This document shows, piece after piece, positions 35,807 through 45,442 of a stretch of DNA of 64,000 nt (the first letter of the stretch is position 1; every line of letters begins with the position of its first letter). The translations under genes were made by a program, and so were the position numbers. The notes beneath the pieces are model-generated. The model did no database searches, had not been told where the DNA came from, and saw only the letters and a program-made list of their open reading frames with translations. Source of the DNA: Microvirga guangxiensis (lineage in GTDB: Bacteria; Pseudomonadota; Alphaproteobacteria; Rhizobiales; Beijerinckiaceae); assembly GCF_900102135.1 (NCBI RefSeq), contig NZ_FMVJ01000006.1, forward strand, positions 1 to 64,000, given 5' to 3'.

Positions 35807-36154
35807 TCAGTCGATGGTGCGCACGCGGCGACGCACGACCGTCGTGGTCGACCTGTCGTCGTCATGCATGCGATGGCCTGGGGCGTAATCGCGCGCCGAA
35901 CGGACGGAGACGCGCTTCTTCACCTGGCCGGGAGCGTAGTAGGACGCGCCGCGACGGACCTTGACGCTGGACGTGGTGGAAGGCTCACGCACAACGCGGC
36001 GCTCACGAACGACGCGGGTGGTTCTCACGCCATCATCGTGCAGCGAATGGCCCGACGTGGTCCGTGTGCGGATTTCCACGGATTGAGCGAAGGCTGCGGC
36101 GCCAAAGCCGACGGCAAGAACAGCGGCGAGAAGACCCGTTTTGACAAGACGCAT
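35807..36154 (-). CDS. small basic secreted hypothetical protein
   Basis: 115 residues. Signal peptide at 1-23 (LLAAVLAVGFGAAAFAQ), then a mature protein dominated by Arg, Val, Thr and Ser in short strands (RTTRVVRERRVVREP, TTTVVRRRVRT). No domain recognised; probably periplasmic or cell-surface. The ATG at 36154 is followed at once by a normal signal sequence, so the start is likely right. Confidence 0.7.
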   Translation of the reverse strand: MRLVKTGLLAAVLAVGFGAAAFAQSVEIRTRTTSGHSLHDDGVRTTRVVRERRVVREPSTTSSVKVRRGASYYAPGQVKKRVSVRSARDYAPGHRMHDDDRSTTTVVRRRVRTID

Positions 36155-36272
36155 CTGAGAACTCCTTCAGCGTTCAGTTGCGGTCCCAACGTGCTCCCGA
36201 TCCGCACCGTTCCAGCTTGGCCATGAATTTAATCCATCGCAAGGAGGCAAAGCCTGCCCCCGGCACATTGTC

Positions 36273-36746
36273 TTAAAAGGGGAAATTCCGGTATCGCGCA
36301 GCCTCAAGCGCCTTTCCCGCCGATGCGGCTTTCTTAGGAGAAGCGATCTTCGACATGTTCAGCGCAACAGCCGCGCGGATGAGCGCCTTGAACGCCTCCT
36401 CGTCGATCACTGCGCCTTCATGAAGATCGATGGCGCGCTGCGTGTTGCCCTCGAGGCTGCCATTGAAGAGACGCATTGGATCCTTCAGCGCAGCACCCTT
36501 GGCGAAGGTCAGCTTCACGGCGCTCTTATACGTCTCGCCGGTGCAGATGATCCCCGCATGTTCCCACACGGGAACGCCGCGCCACTTCACTTCCTCGACC
36601 ACATCAGGATCGACCTCAATGATGAGCGCCCGCACCCGCGCCAGCATCGCGCCCCGCCAATCCTTCAGCTCCGCGATTTTCGCGTCGATGAGTTGGGAGG
36701 GGGTCGATGAGTTGGGAGGGGGAGGATATTTGAATTTTCTCTGCAA
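36273..36746 (-). pseudogene. DUF1801 protein with 5' end frameshifted by a 19-bp tandem duplication
   Basis: The body (SQLIDAKIAELKDWRG ... VEEVKWRGVPVWEH ... VKLTFAKGAAL) is a DUF1801 domain, often called YdhG-like; function unknown. The 5' end contains two copies, 19 bp apart, of TCGATGAGTTGGGAGGG (36685 and 36704 on the plus strand). Removing one copy joins the body in frame to an ATG at 36765 with a natural N-terminus (MYPDKNIAEKIQISSPSQL). With both copies that ATG frame stops after about 47 codons, and the body can only start from a TTG at 36746. So it is probably inactivated or poorly expressed, unless the TTG is used or the duplication is an assembly error. Confidence 0.7.
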
Positions 36747-36882
36747 TGTTCTTATCCGGATACATCGCTAGTGGCGCTTTCCCATGCTTGTTTCGCTAAA
36801 CCCTTAAGGTGAGGATCGCTTTGGATCTTACGGCCACTATGTCTCCTCGAGCGTAGATGAGGCGTTGCTCCACATTCCCATC

Positions 36883-38022
36883 TCAAAAAGGGATATCATC
36901 ATCTAAATACATAGAACGCGGGGTGGTTTTTATCTCCTTAATCTCTCGACCTTTGATCTCAATTTTCTTGCCGCTGGTTTTCTCGAGGAATGTTTTGAGG
37001 CGCTCTCGGGCGTTGACGAGATAGGTAGCGCCATAGAGTTGGTTGTTTTTATAGAAACCCTGGACGATTTCGTCGAACTCTCTATCACTCAGGGTTTCTA
37101 CTGTGCTGGCCATAGCTTCAAAGCGATCCCGTGCTTCATTCCAGTCTGGTGATGTAAGAAATGCAGCTATTAGCCCTGACTGGATACGGTCTCGTCTGCC
37201 AAGTTTTTCAGCAACCAGTTTTTGTATCTGTTTAGCGGATGATGCAGGATCGCTTAGACTGCTGCGTAATGCTTGCTCATGGCTAATAAACCCCGGAGGA
37301 TCTTTTTTCTCGAGCTTGAGGGATATGATAGGTACCCCTTTCCCGAGAGCAAACCCAACCTCTTGGTTCGTCCAAATGCTCTCTGAAAAGTTATCTGTTA
37401 AGAAAACTAGCATGACCTCCATAGTCTCGAGGCCATTCATAATTTCTCGCCGCCATTCTCTTGTCGGCTCAATTGTATCGTGCGCTACAAAGGAGCCAAT
37501 TCCGTAAATTTCGAGCGCATCTGCAAGATCAGTTGCCACTCGCTTGTATTCATCTCGGTGACTAATGAAGAGACGGACTAAGCCTGGCTTCCAGATAGAA
37601 AGATTATCGGGATTGATTTGCGGGCGTTGTGATAGAGGTATCGCCCTCTGATACTCAGGGTCGTGTTCGTCGTTCAGTTCTAACTGAACCGCGCGAAAGA
37701 ACTCATTCTCAACATGGGTGCAGCAGGTGTTGAGGTCAACGCGGAGACTTTCGCCAATTTCTACTTGGCTACTAAGGCCAATTTTACTGAGGATGCCCTC
37801 TGGTAAGAAAAGGCGTACATCATGACCTGTAGTGCCGCCATTCCAGTTATCATACTCTGTATTCTCAATAACAATTGCTCTAGCTGATTTTATAATCTCG
37901 CCTTTGAGCGATTGCTTGTCGCGACTGTATTCTAAATCAAGGCGTTTCAAGTAGCTGCCGATTTTGGATGGCAGGTAGTAGCTCGTGCTCACGCTTTTCT
38001 CGCTAGGGTAAGCCTTGTTCAT
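36883..38022 (-). CDS. TIR-domain protein, probable defence-type NADase
   Basis: 379 residues, in an AT-richer patch (36770-38030) than all neighbours. N-domain (about 15-145) of mixed strands and helices is unassigned. The TIR domain (about 147-245) reads GLVRLFISHRDEYKRVA, then GSFVAHDTIEPTREWRREIM (BB-loop region), MLVFLTDNFSESIWTNQEVGFALG and PIISLKLE. W217 and E221 fit the WxxxE site whose Glu is catalytic in TIR NAD+ hydrolases. The C-terminal 130 residues are helical. Bacterial TIR proteins often act in abortive infection against phage by consuming NAD+. No Thoeris-type partner, Argonaute or cyclase is adjacent, so it would be a single-gene system; that is inference. Confidence 0.8.
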   Translation of the reverse strand: MNKAYPSEKSVSTSYYLPSKIGSYLKRLDLEYSRDKQSLKGEIIKSARAIVIENTEYDNWNGGTTGHDVRLFLPEGILSKIGLSSQVEIGESLRVDLNTCCTHVENEFFRAVQLELNDEHDPEYQRAIPLSQRPQINPDNLSIWKPGLVRLFISHRDEYKRVATDLADALEIYGIGSFVAHDTIEPTREWRREIMNGLETMEVMLVFLTDNFSESIWTNQEVGFALGKGVPIISLKLEKKDPPGFISHEQALRSSLSDPASSAKQIQKLVAEKLGRRDRIQSGLIAAFLTSPDWNEARDRFEAMASTVETLSDREFDEIVQGFYKNNQLYGATYLVNARERLKTFLEKTSGKKIEIKGREIKEIKTTPRSMYLDDDIPF

Positions 38023-38041
38023 TCATGATATGTTCTTGAAG

Positions 38042-38073
38042 TCTTCCGGCGGCTAATAAGGCCGCCGGAAGAT
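38042..38073. terminator. 12-bp perfect hairpin between nrdJ and the TIR gene
   Basis: TCTTCCGGCGGC, 7-nt loop, GCCGCCGGAAGA. It lies 38 bp past the nrdJ stop and 20 bp before the TIR start. There is no T-run on the minus strand, so it may be a weak terminator of nrdJ, or a 5' structure of the TIR transcript. Confidence 0.5.
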
Positions 38074-38111
38074 GAGCAATCTATTTGGAGACTTGCCCTA
38101 GTAGGGTCTGC

Positions 38112-41100
38112 TTACGAGCACCCAGTCGTGCTGCCGCACGTATCGCACTTCAAGCAGGTCCCGTTCCGCACCAGCGTGAAGTTCGCGCATTCAGGGCAGG
38201 ATTCGCCCACATAGCCCTTCATCTTGGCCTCGGCGCGCTTGTCGGCGATGGACGGTGACGCGGCGGGGGCGGTGAAGGGGAGCTTGGACATTTCGGCTTC
38301 GCCCACCGTCACTTCCTGCGTGGCGGGCTGGGCGAGCTCGCTCTTGAGAGCGTTCGCGCCAACCGTGTTCGGACGCTGGACCACGCCTGCGCCGCCTGCG
38401 GCTCCGCCGGGGATCAGCATGAGGCGGTCCACGTTACCGCGGGTGAAGCCGCGGGAGACGATGGCCGTGGCGGGCGCGGCTTCCGGGGCCTTCGACTGGG
38501 CTTCGCCCGAGCCGATGGTGGTGGGGCCAAGTTCCGACGGGTCCACGTGAGCGAGGTCGTTGCGGCTGAGATAGGACACAGCCAGCTCGCGGAACACGTA
38601 GTCGAGGATCGACGTGGCGCTCTTGATGCGCTCGTTGCCCTGCACGAAGCCCGCGGGCTCGAAGCGCGTGAAGGTGAAGGCCTCCACGTATTCTTCCAGC
38701 GGCACGCCGTATTGCAGGCCGAGCGAGATCGCGATGGCGAAGTTATTCATCATCGCACGGAAGGCGGCGCCTTCCTTGTGCATGTCGATGAAGATCTCGC
38801 CGAGGCGGCCGTCGTCGTATTCGCCGGTACGCAGATACACTTTATGGCCACCGACGACGGCCTTCTGGGTGTAGCCTTTGCGGCGGTCGGGCATCTTCTC
38901 GCGGTCGCGCATGGCGACGACACGCTCGACGATCTTCTCCACCACCTTCTCCGACACATGCGCGGCCTTGGCGGCGGCGGGCATGGCGGCGAGAGCCTCG
39001 GCGGCGTCCTCCGCGTCCTCCTCCTCATCGGCGATGAGGGCGGAGTTCAGCGGCTGCGACAGCTTGGAGCCGTCGCGGTAGAGGGCGTTCGCCTTCAGCG
39101 CCAGCTTCCAGGAGAGCATGTAGGCGTTCTTGCAATCCTCGACGGTGGCGTCGTTGGGCATGTTGATGGTCTTGGAAATCGCGCCCGAGATGAAGGGCTG
39201 CGCCGCCGCCATCATGCGGATGTGGCTTTCCACCGAGAGATAACGCTTGCCGATCTTGCCGCAGGGATTGGCGCAATCGAACACCGCGTAATGCTCGGTC
39301 TTGAGGTGCGGAGCGCCCTCAAGAGTCATCGCGCCGCAGATGTGGATGTTCGCGGCCTCGATGTCGGCCTTCGAGTAGCCGAGGAACGAGAGCAGGTCGA
39401 AGGACGGATCGTTGAGCTTCTCGGCAGGCACTTTCAGCGTGCCGGTAAGGAAGTCCTCGCCGAGCGTCCAGCGGTTGAACACGAACTTGATGTCGAAGGC
39501 GGACTTGAGGCCCTTCTCGACCGCGTCGATCTTCTCCTGCGTGAAGCCCTTGGCTGCCAGCGAGCCCGGATTGATGGCGGGAGCCTGCTTCATGGAGCCA
39601 TGGCCGACCGCATAGGCCTCGATCTCGGCGATCTCGGATTCACGGTAGCCGAGGGCGCGCAGCGCATCCGGCACGGCGCGGTTGATGATCTTGAAGTAGC
39701 CGCCGCCGGCGAGCTTCTTGAACTTCACGAGAGCGAAGTCAGGCTCGATGCCGGTGGTGTCGCAATCCATCACGAGGCCGATCGTGCCGGTGGGCGCGAT
39801 CACGGTGGCCTGCGCGTTGCGGTAGCCGTTCTTCTCGCCGAGCTCGAGGGCCTTGTCCCAGGCGGACTTGGCATGAGCGACAAGGTCCGCATCCGGGCAG
39901 GAGGCGTGATCGAGCGGAACCGGGTTGACCGAGAGAGCCTCGTAGCCTTCCGACAGGCCATGGGCCGCGCGGCGGTGATTGCGGATCACGCGCAGCATGG
40001 ACTTGGCGTTGGCCTTGTAGTTCGGGAACGGGCCCAACTCGCCAGCCATCTCGGCGGAGGTGGCATAGGACACGCCGGTCATGATCGCGGTGAGCGCGCC
40101 GCCGAGGGCACGGCCTTCATCGCTGTCGTAGGGCAGGCCCATGGTCATGAGCAGGCCGCCGATATTGGCGTAGCCGAGGCCGAGCGTGCGGTACTCATAG
40201 GAGAGCTGCGCGATTTCCTTCGACGGGAACTGCGCCATCATCACCGAGATTTCGAGCACCACGGTCCACAGGCGGCAGGCATGCTCGAACGATTCCGTGT
40301 CGAACTTGTGCGCGGCGCGGTCGAAGAACTGGAGCAGGTTCGCGGAGGCGAGATTGCACGCCGTGTCGTCCAGGAACATGTATTCCGAGCAGGGGTTCGA
40401 CGCCCGGATGCGGCCACCGGCGGGGCTGGTGTGCCAGTCGTTCATGGTGGTGTTGAAGTGCAGGCCGGGATCGGCGGAGGCCCAGGCGGCGTGGCCGATC
40501 TGCTCCCACAGGTCGCGGGCCTTCAGGGTCTTGATGACCTTGCCGTCCTTGCGGGCGGTGAGCTTCCACTCGCCGTCGTTCTCGACAGCGCGCAGGAAGT
40601 CGTCCGTGATCGAGACGGAGTTGTTGGAGTTCTGGCCGGAGACCGTGAGGTAGGCTTCCGAATCCCAGTCGGTGTCGTAGACGGGGAAGTCGATGTCGGT
40701 GTAGCCTTGGCGTGCGAACTGGATGACGCGCTTGATGTAGTTGTCCGGGATCATGACCCGGCGCGCCATCTTGATCTCCTTCTTCAGAGCCGGGTTCTTC
40801 TCCGGATCGAAGCAGGCATCGCCGTCGGCCTCGCAGTTCACGCAGGCCTTCATGATGGCCTTGAGGTGCTTGGAGGCGAGTTTGGAGCCGGCCACCAGCG
40901 CGGCCACCTTCTGCTCTTCCTTCACCTTCCAGTCGATGTAGCTCTCGATATCCGGGTGATCGACGTCGACCACGACCATCTTCGCCGCGCGGCGGGTGGT
41001 GCCGCCCGACTTGATCGCGCCCGCAGCGCGGTCGCCGATCTTGAGGAAGGACATGAGGCCCGAGGAGCGGCCGCCGCCGGAGAGCTTCTCGCCCTCGCCA

Positions 41101-41816
41101 CGAAGGTTCGAGAAGTTCGAGCCCGTGCCCGAGCCGTACTTGAACAGACGCGCCTCGCGGACCCACAGGTCCATGATGCCGCCCTCGTTCACCAGATCGT
41201 CCTCGACGCCCTGGATGAAGCAGGCATGCGGTTGCGGGTGCTCGTAGGAGGACTTGGACTTGGTCAGCTTGCCGGTCTTGTAGTCCACGTAATAGTGGCC
41301 CTGGCCGGGACCGTCGATGCCGTAGGCCCAGTGCAGGCCGGTGTTGAACCATTGCGGAGAGTTCGGCGCGACCATCTGGTTGGCGAGCATGAAGCGCAGC
41401 TCGTCATAGAAGGCCTGGGCGTCTTCCTCGGAGGAGAAGTAGCCGCCTTTCCAGCCCCAATAGGTCCAGCAGCCGGCGAGGCGGTCGAAGACCTGCTTGG
41501 AGGAAATCTCTGAGCCGAAGCGCTTGTCTTCCGGCAGCTCGGCGAGCTTGGCCTCGTCGGGCACGGAGCGCCACAGCCAGCTCGGTACGTCGTTCTCCTC
41601 GACCTTCTTCAGGTGAGCCGGAACGCCGGCCTTGCGGAAATACTTCTGAGCGAGAACGTCGGACGCGACCTGGCTCCAGGTCTCCGGCACTTCGATGTTC
41701 TCAAGCTTAAAGACGACCGAACCGTCCGGATTGCGGATCTCGCTCGTGGCGAGCCGGAAGGCGAGGGAGGAATAAGGCGACTGGCCTGACTTGGTATAAC
41801 GCCGCTCGATCCGCAT
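38112..41816 (-). CDS. nrdJ: adenosylcobalamin-dependent (class II) ribonucleotide reductase
   Basis: 1234 residues, normal for alphaproteobacterial NrdJ. It reduces ribonucleotides to deoxyribonucleotides using a B12-derived radical, with or without oxygen. Visible features: N-terminal [44 protein letters not shown]; the active-site segment [33 protein letters not shown]; and a C-terminal cysteine tail ([22 protein letters not shown]) that re-reduces the active site and may bind zinc. ATG at 41816 has GAGG about 9 nt upstream; ATGs at 41825 and 41831 are alternatives. The upstream region (to 42180) holds an NrdR-box-like palindrome. The 988-codon plus-strand frame opposite is a shadow. Confidence 0.95.
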   Translation of the reverse strand: MRIERRYTKSGQSPYSSLAFRLATSEIRNPDGSVVFKLENIEVPETWSQVASDVLAQKYFRKAGVPAHLKKVEENDVPSWLWRSVPDEAKLAELPEDKRFGSEISSKQVFDRLAGCWTYWGWKGGYFSSEEDAQAFYDELRFMLANQMVAPNSPQWFNTGLHWAYGIDGPGQGHYYVDYKTGKLTKSKSSYEHPQPHACFIQGVEDDLVNEGGIMDLWVREARLFKYGSGTGSNFSNLRGEGEKLSGGGRSSGLMSFLKIGDRAAGAIKSGGTTRRAAKMVVVDVDHPDIESYIDWKVKEEQKVAALVAGSKLASKHLKAIMKACVNCEADGDACFDPEKNPALKKEIKMARRVMIPDNYIKRVIQFARQGYTDIDFPVYDTDWDSEAYLTVSGQNSNNSVSITDDFLRAVENDGEWKLTARKDGKVIKTLKARDLWEQIGHAAWASADPGLHFNTTMNDWHTSPAGGRIRASNPCSEYMFLDDTACNLASANLLQFFDRAAHKFDTESFEHACRLWTVVLEISVMMAQFPSKEIAQLSYEYRTLGLGYANIGGLLMTMGLPYDSDEGRALGGALTAIMTGVSYATSAEMAGELGPFPNYKANAKSMLRVIRNHRRAAHGLSEGYEALSVNPVPLDHASCPDADLVAHAKSAWDKALELGEKNGYRNAQATVIAPTGTIGLVMDCDTTGIEPDFALVKFKKLAGGGYFKIINRAVPDALRALGYRESEIAEIEAYAVGHGSMKQAPAINPGSLAAKGFTQEKIDAVEKGLKSAFDIKFVFNRWTLGEDFLTGTLKVPAEKLNDPSFDLLSFLGYSKADIEAANIHICGAMTLEGAPHLKTEHYAVFDCANPCGKIGKRYLSVESHIRMMAAAQPFISGAISKTINMPNDATVEDCKNAYMLSWKLALKANALYRDGSKLSQPLNSALIADEEEDAEDAAEALAAMPAAAKAAHVSEKVVEKIVERVVAMRDREKMPDRRKGYTQKAVVGGHKVYLRTGEYDDGRLGEIFIDMHKEGAAFRAMMNNFAIAISLGLQYGVPLEEYVEAFTFTRFEPAGFVQGNERIKSATSILDYVFRELAVSYLSRNDLAHVDPSELGPTTIGSGEAQSKAPEAAPATAIVSRGFTRGNVDRLMLIPGGAAGGAGVVQRPNTVGANALKSELAQPATQEVTVGEAEMSKLPFTAPAASPSIADKRAEAKMKGYVGESCPECANFTLVRNGTCLKCDTCGSTTGCS

Positions 41817-42489
41817 CTTGTACATCCTCATTGTTGGGGACAAACGTCCCCGTCGCCACAAGCCGTGCCTGTGGCTTTCAGCCCCAAAACTTTTTCGATA
41901 CCCCAACGACCCGTTTTGCGGATCGCCACACGCACCACGCCCGAGTTACGGCCTCTCTCCAGACGCCACAGGTCACGCGGCAAGCAACTCGCCGCGGGCT
42001 CTGGAACGCTCACTCGGGGGAGATTTCGACCTCCCTTTCGGGCCGGTCGCCGGTCTCGGATCGGAACCCGGGCAAGCTAGTCGTGATGCGAGCCTTACGT
42101 CAAGAACTTGTGCCGAACGTTTCTGTTCCAACTATATATAGTGGGCAAGTGTTAAGAATGTGGAAAACTGGCTAAGCCTCAGAGACTCCTCCGAGAATCC
42201 AAATCGGCCTTGCCAAAAGGCCAAACCCGGCGGGCCCGAATTTGCGATTTTGCACCCCACAAGGGGCACCTGATGTTGTGCCGGCGCATCAATTTCCCAT
42301 GCGGAAACCATATGGACCAAAAAATACCCCTCCGAGGCGAAAATGCCGTGAATCCGGGAAAATCGCCTCAGAATCGCCTTAGTGGAATCAGGGGGGAATC
42401 AGTTGCGGGGTTCATCCCGGAAATGCTGGACTTCGCGACGCGCTGACGCCATATTCCGCGCAACTTTGAGAACCCCCTCGGCGGTAGCG
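41817..42489. other. nrdJ / ndufA12-like divergent control region with GANTC cluster
   Basis: 673 bp with no supported gene. It holds an NrdR-like palindrome (42131-42142), a possible minus-strand -35 TTGACG (42098-42103), and six GANTC sites (42184, 42195, 42350, 42371, 42385, 42396; start positions), four of them within 51 bp. GANTC is the CcrM methylation site of alphaproteobacteria. I looked for a cobalamin-riboswitch B12 box and did not see one. Confidence 0.5.
42131..42142. promoter_or_regulatory. nrdR box: NrdR-box-like palindrome
   Basis: ACTATATATAGT, a perfect 12-bp palindrome within CAACTATATATAGTGG, close to the NrdR consensus (ACACWATATATWGTGT). NrdR represses ribonucleotide reductase genes at high dATP/ATP. 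Boxes usually come in pairs about 31 bp apart; only a degenerate CAAG-N2-CTTG lies at that spacing. The box sits 315 bp from nrdJ. Confidence 0.5.
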
Positions 42490-42903
42490 ATGAAAACCTT
42501 TTTGGCTCAGTTCTTTACCTGGTGGAACGGACAGACCCTCGGCACACGATTCTTCACCTGGCGCAAAGGCCAGTTCGTGGGCCAGGACGAGTTCGGCAAC
42601 AAGTACTACCGCTACACCCAGGCCCAGCCGATCGATTCCAATGTGGGCGCCGAGCGCCGCTGGGTGATCTACAACGGCGACATGGATGCGTCCCGGGTTC
42701 CGCCCGGCTGGCGCGCCTGGCTCTGCCATAACGGCGATATTCCCCCGAGCGAGGAAAACTACCAGCCCCACCCGTGGGAGAAGCCCTACGTGCCCAACAT
42801 GACCGGCACGCCGCATGCTTACCGTCCGCAGGGCTCGCAGCTTTCGACGGGCCAGCGCCCCGCCGCGACCGGCGATTACGTTCCGTGGACGCCGGGTGAG
42901 TAA
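42490..42903 (+). CDS. NADH:ubiquinone oxidoreductase subunit, NDUFA12 type
   Basis: 137 residues. Signature of the NDUFA12/B17.2 family: FTWWNGQTLGTRFFTWRKG, VGQDEFGNKYYR, then RRWVIYNGDMDASRVPPGWRAWL and PWEKPYVPNMTGTPHAYRP. It is an accessory subunit of respiratory complex I on the cytoplasmic arm, found in alphaproteobacteria and mitochondria. ATG at 42490 matches the family start, although the open frame begins upstream. A small CxxC protein gene and a DUF2155 gene follow in the same direction, a common neighbourhood in Hyphomicrobiales. Confidence 0.92.
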   Translation: MKTFLAQFFTWWNGQTLGTRFFTWRKGQFVGQDEFGNKYYRYTQAQPIDSNVGAERRWVIYNGDMDASRVPPGWRAWLCHNGDIPPSEENYQPHPWEKPYVPNMTGTPHAYRPQGSQLSTGQRPAATGDYVPWTPGE

Positions 42904-42933
42904 AGCCTCCCCGGCTTTGCTTCCGTCATCATC

Positions 42934-43155
42934 ATGCTGACCCGCCCCAACTCCCGAACCTGCATCGAGTGCGGCCTGTCATTCGGCCACGCGAATTTTG
43001 CCTATCACGCAGGCAAGATCGAGAACGGCCCGTCCTATTGGTCGGATCGCGGGCTTCTGTGCTCGGTTGCCTGCTCGACGGTGCACTTCGAAAAACGGGA
43101 GAGGGCAGGCGATGCCATGAAAGAGCCTGCGCCCGATCCGTTCGAGCGGGATTGA
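42934..43155 (+). CDS. small cysteine-rich (zinc-ribbon-like) hypothetical protein
   Basis: 73 residues with C10-x2-C13 and C43-x3-C47, a spacing that could bind one zinc. No family recognised. The central part has aromatic and Gly residues (FAYHAGKIENGPSYWSDRG) and the tail is acidic. It begins 30 bp after the NDUFA12-type gene on the same strand. No clear ribosome site precedes the ATG, so the exact start is uncertain. Confidence 0.55.
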   Translation: MLTRPNSRTCIECGLSFGHANFAYHAGKIENGPSYWSDRGLLCSVACSTVHFEKRERAGDAMKEPAPDPFERD

Positions 43156-43381
43156 GCCTTTCCATCGGATAAGACGCCTGGAACAAGGCCATTCTAAAGG
43201 TGGCAGACGGAACGGGATGACGAGCTGATCTCGCGGGAATGCAATTTTATCCGGTTCTGCCCCTGTCGGCCAAGCTTTCCCACTCATCGCCCTTTTTCCA
43301 ACACGGTTGCCGTGTTAACGCGTGACCAGAACATGTGACCGGCCGCTGCTGGCCGAGTCCTGAAGGCGTGGACCAGGTATC

Positions 43382-43999
43382 ATGAAGTTTGGATGGACGC
43401 GGGCCGCTCTCGTGCTTGCATCGATCGTCGGAACGGCGGGAGCAGCCCAGGCTGATCGAATCAAGAATCCGACGGCGGTGTTCTCCGGTCTCGACAAGAT
43501 CACCGGGCGCATCGTCTCGTTCGAGGTGAAGGTCGATGAGACGGTGCAGTTCGGCGCCCTCCAAATGACGGCGCGCGTCTGCTTCACCAAGCCGCCGACA
43601 GAGACCCCGAACACCACCACGTTCGTCGAGGTCGAAGAGACCGGGACTGACGGCGCCACCCGCAAGGTGTTTTCCGGATGGATGTTCGCGGCAAGCCCCG
43701 GCCTGCACGGCATCGAGCATCCGGTCTACGATATCTGGCTCGTGGACTGCAAAGGCGGAACGGAAGTGATCGCCGAACCCAAGGAAGCGCCGGAAGAACT
43801 GCCTCCCATCGAGCCGACCGCGCAGCGCACGCCTTCCGACGCCGGCCGCCCCGGCGGCATCATGGCGCCTTCGGGTTCCGCCCAGCCTCTGCCGCCCGCG
43901 CCTCCGCTCAACACCGCGCCGCTTCAGCAGCGTCAGCCGGTTCAGCGCCCGAGCCGGGATTTCAACCGCAACGCGCCGCTCATCAACACGGATCGCTAA
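43382..43999 (+). CDS. DUF2155 domain protein, secreted
   Basis: 205 residues. Signal peptide 1-24 (ALVLASIVGTAGAAQA), DUF2155 domain (about 28-125) with VFSGLDKITGRIVSFEVKVDE, MTARVCFTKPP and VFSGWMFAASPGLHGIEHPVYDIWLVDC, followed by an 80-residue Pro/Gln-rich tail. The two Cys residues (one in RVCFTK, one in VDCKGG) may form a disulfide. Function is not established; the gene is usually next to the NDUFA12-type gene and aat in this order, as here. Confidence 0.88.
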   Translation: MKFGWTRAALVLASIVGTAGAAQADRIKNPTAVFSGLDKITGRIVSFEVKVDETVQFGALQMTARVCFTKPPTETPNTTTFVEVEETGTDGATRKVFSGWMFAASPGLHGIEHPVYDIWLVDCKGGTEVIAEPKEAPEELPPIEPTAQRTPSDAGRPGGIMAPSGSAQPLPPAPPLNTAPLQQRQPVQRPSRDFNRNAPLINTDR

Positions 44000-44037
44000 G
44001 AGCGTCTGATGGCGTCGGGACGAGGCTCGAAGGTGCC

Positions 44038-44703
44038 TTAGAGCGCGGCGAGAATCTCCTCGCCGCTCACCTTCAGGTTTCGGGGCCAGACGCTCCAGTC
44101 GCCGTCCTGATCCAGGGCCTCGCGCAGCATCTGCTTGTAGCTGCGCCGCGGCACCTCGATGGCGCCGAACTGGGCGAGGTGAGGGGTCACGAACTGCGTG
44201 TCGAGAAGGGTAAAGCCGCCGCGCTTGAGGCGGGCGACCAGATGAACGAGGGCCACCTTCGAGGCATCGCGTTCCTTATGGAACATGCTCTCACCGAAGA
44301 ACGCACCCTTCAAACGGACTCCATAAAGGCCGCCAACCAGGTTTTCGTCTCTATAGACCTCGACCGTGTGGCAGAAACCTGCATCGAACAATTGGCCGTA
44401 GAGATCCCGGATGCGCCGGTTGATCCAGGTTTTCTCCCTGTCCGCTGCCGGTGCCGCGCAGCCGGCGATCACCGCATCGAAGTCGTGGTCGATCCGAACT
44501 TCGAACTCGTCCGAGCGGATGGTGCGAGCAAGCCGCTTGGGGATGTGAAAGCCGTCGAGGGGTATGATGCCTCTTTCGCGCGGCTCGACCCAGAAAAGGG
44601 AAGGGTCGTCGGCATCCTCCGCCATGGGGAAGATGCCCGCGGCATAAGCCTTGAGCAGGATCTCAGGCGTGATGGTGATGGTATCGTCGGGAGACAGGGC
44701 CAT
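44038..44703 (-). CDS. aat: leucyl/phenylalanyl-tRNA--protein transferase
   Basis: 221 residues, the normal length. [69 protein letters not shown] and [21 protein letters not shown] are diagnostic. It transfers Leu or Phe from tRNA to N-terminal Lys or Arg of proteins, marking them for ClpS/ClpAP (N-degron pathway) in the cytoplasm. Convergent with the DUF2155 gene. Confidence 0.95.
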   Translation of the reverse strand: MALSPDDTITITPEILLKAYAAGIFPMAEDADDPSLFWVEPRERGIIPLDGFHIPKRLARTIRSDEFEVRIDHDFDAVIAGCAAPAADREKTWINRRIRDLYGQLFDAGFCHTVEVYRDENLVGGLYGVRLKGAFFGESMFHKERDASKVALVHLVARLKRGGFTLLDTQFVTPHLAQFGAIEVPRRSYKQMLREALDQDGDWSVWPRNLKVSGEEILAAL

Positions 44704-44758
44704 AGACTCGCAGATCCGACCGGGATCACCCCATAAATAGACACAACTGCGCCGGAAG

Positions 44759-45388
44759 TCAGACCGGCCTAATGCAGAATTTTGCGAGTTGTTCGAGCTT
44801 TTCCTGGGCGAGGGCGGCTTTTGTCGCGATACACCACAGCTCGCGGGTTTCCTTCATCCGCAGGCAATAGACGCTGCGGAACTTCGAGGCCGCGCAGGCA
44901 TCTCCGAGCGTCTTGGCGGTAAACCCCGTATGATGGGCCATGTACAGGTTCCCGTTCGCCATCGATGGGCGGAAGCCGTAGAGCATATCGAGAGCCGAAA
45001 CCGGCCCCATGCCGCTGACATAGAGGGGGGTGTCGATCTCGCCTCTGGCGAGGGCTTGGCCGATGGTCTGCAGGTCGGGGCAGCGGATGATCGCGACGCC
45101 GTTGCTCTTGAGAACCCGGTGGAAGGCGCTCAGAGCGACAGGCACCTCATGCGGATACAGATGCTCGATGCTGTGGCTGGAATAGACGGCATCGAAACTG
45201 TCCGACTCGACTTTTGCCAGTTCGGGCAGCTTGTCGACGATGTCCGGCTTCACGCTCTTGTCGATGTCGAGCGAGATCTCCTCCCATTCAGGGCCCTGAA
45301 AGGCGCGAATGGTCTGGTGCTTGCGGTATCGGCCGGACCCGACATGAAGAAAACGAGGCATGCTGACCTGCCCCGCTCCGTGGTTCAT
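44759..45388 (-). CDS. class I SAM-dependent methyltransferase-like protein
   Basis: 209 residues. The methyltransferase core is short: [13 protein letters not shown] (motif I, SAM loop), [15 protein letters not shown] (acidic end of strand 2), [41 protein letters not shown] (motif post-II, typical of Methyltransf_11). The substrate is unknown. ATG 45388 is preceded by GGGAGG; ATG 45361 begins right at the SAM loop and is the alternative. It follows accC on the same strand, 54 bp downstream. Confidence 0.8.
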   Translation of the reverse strand: MNHGAGQVSMPRFLHVGSGRYRKHQTIRAFQGPEWEEISLDIDKSVKPDIVDKLPELAKVESDSFDAVYSSHSIEHLYPHEVPVALSAFHRVLKSNGVAIIRCPDLQTIGQALARGEIDTPLYVSGMGPVSALDMLYGFRPSMANGNLYMAHHTGFTAKTLGDACAASKFRSVYCLRMKETRELWCIATKAALAQEKLEQLAKFCIRPV

Positions 45389-45442
45389 CCGCAGGGCCTC
45401 CCTTGCGGTGCAAGGTAAAGCTCTGCGGACAATATAACAATA

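Noticed and set aside
38547-41513. 988-codon open frame on the plus strand
   Set aside because: Opposite nrdJ; composition is typical of an antisense shadow and no family is recognisable.
41817-42180. Cobalamin riboswitch before nrdJ
   Set aside because: Expected from the B12 dependence of the enzyme, but no B12-box-like sequence or fold was seen in either direction.
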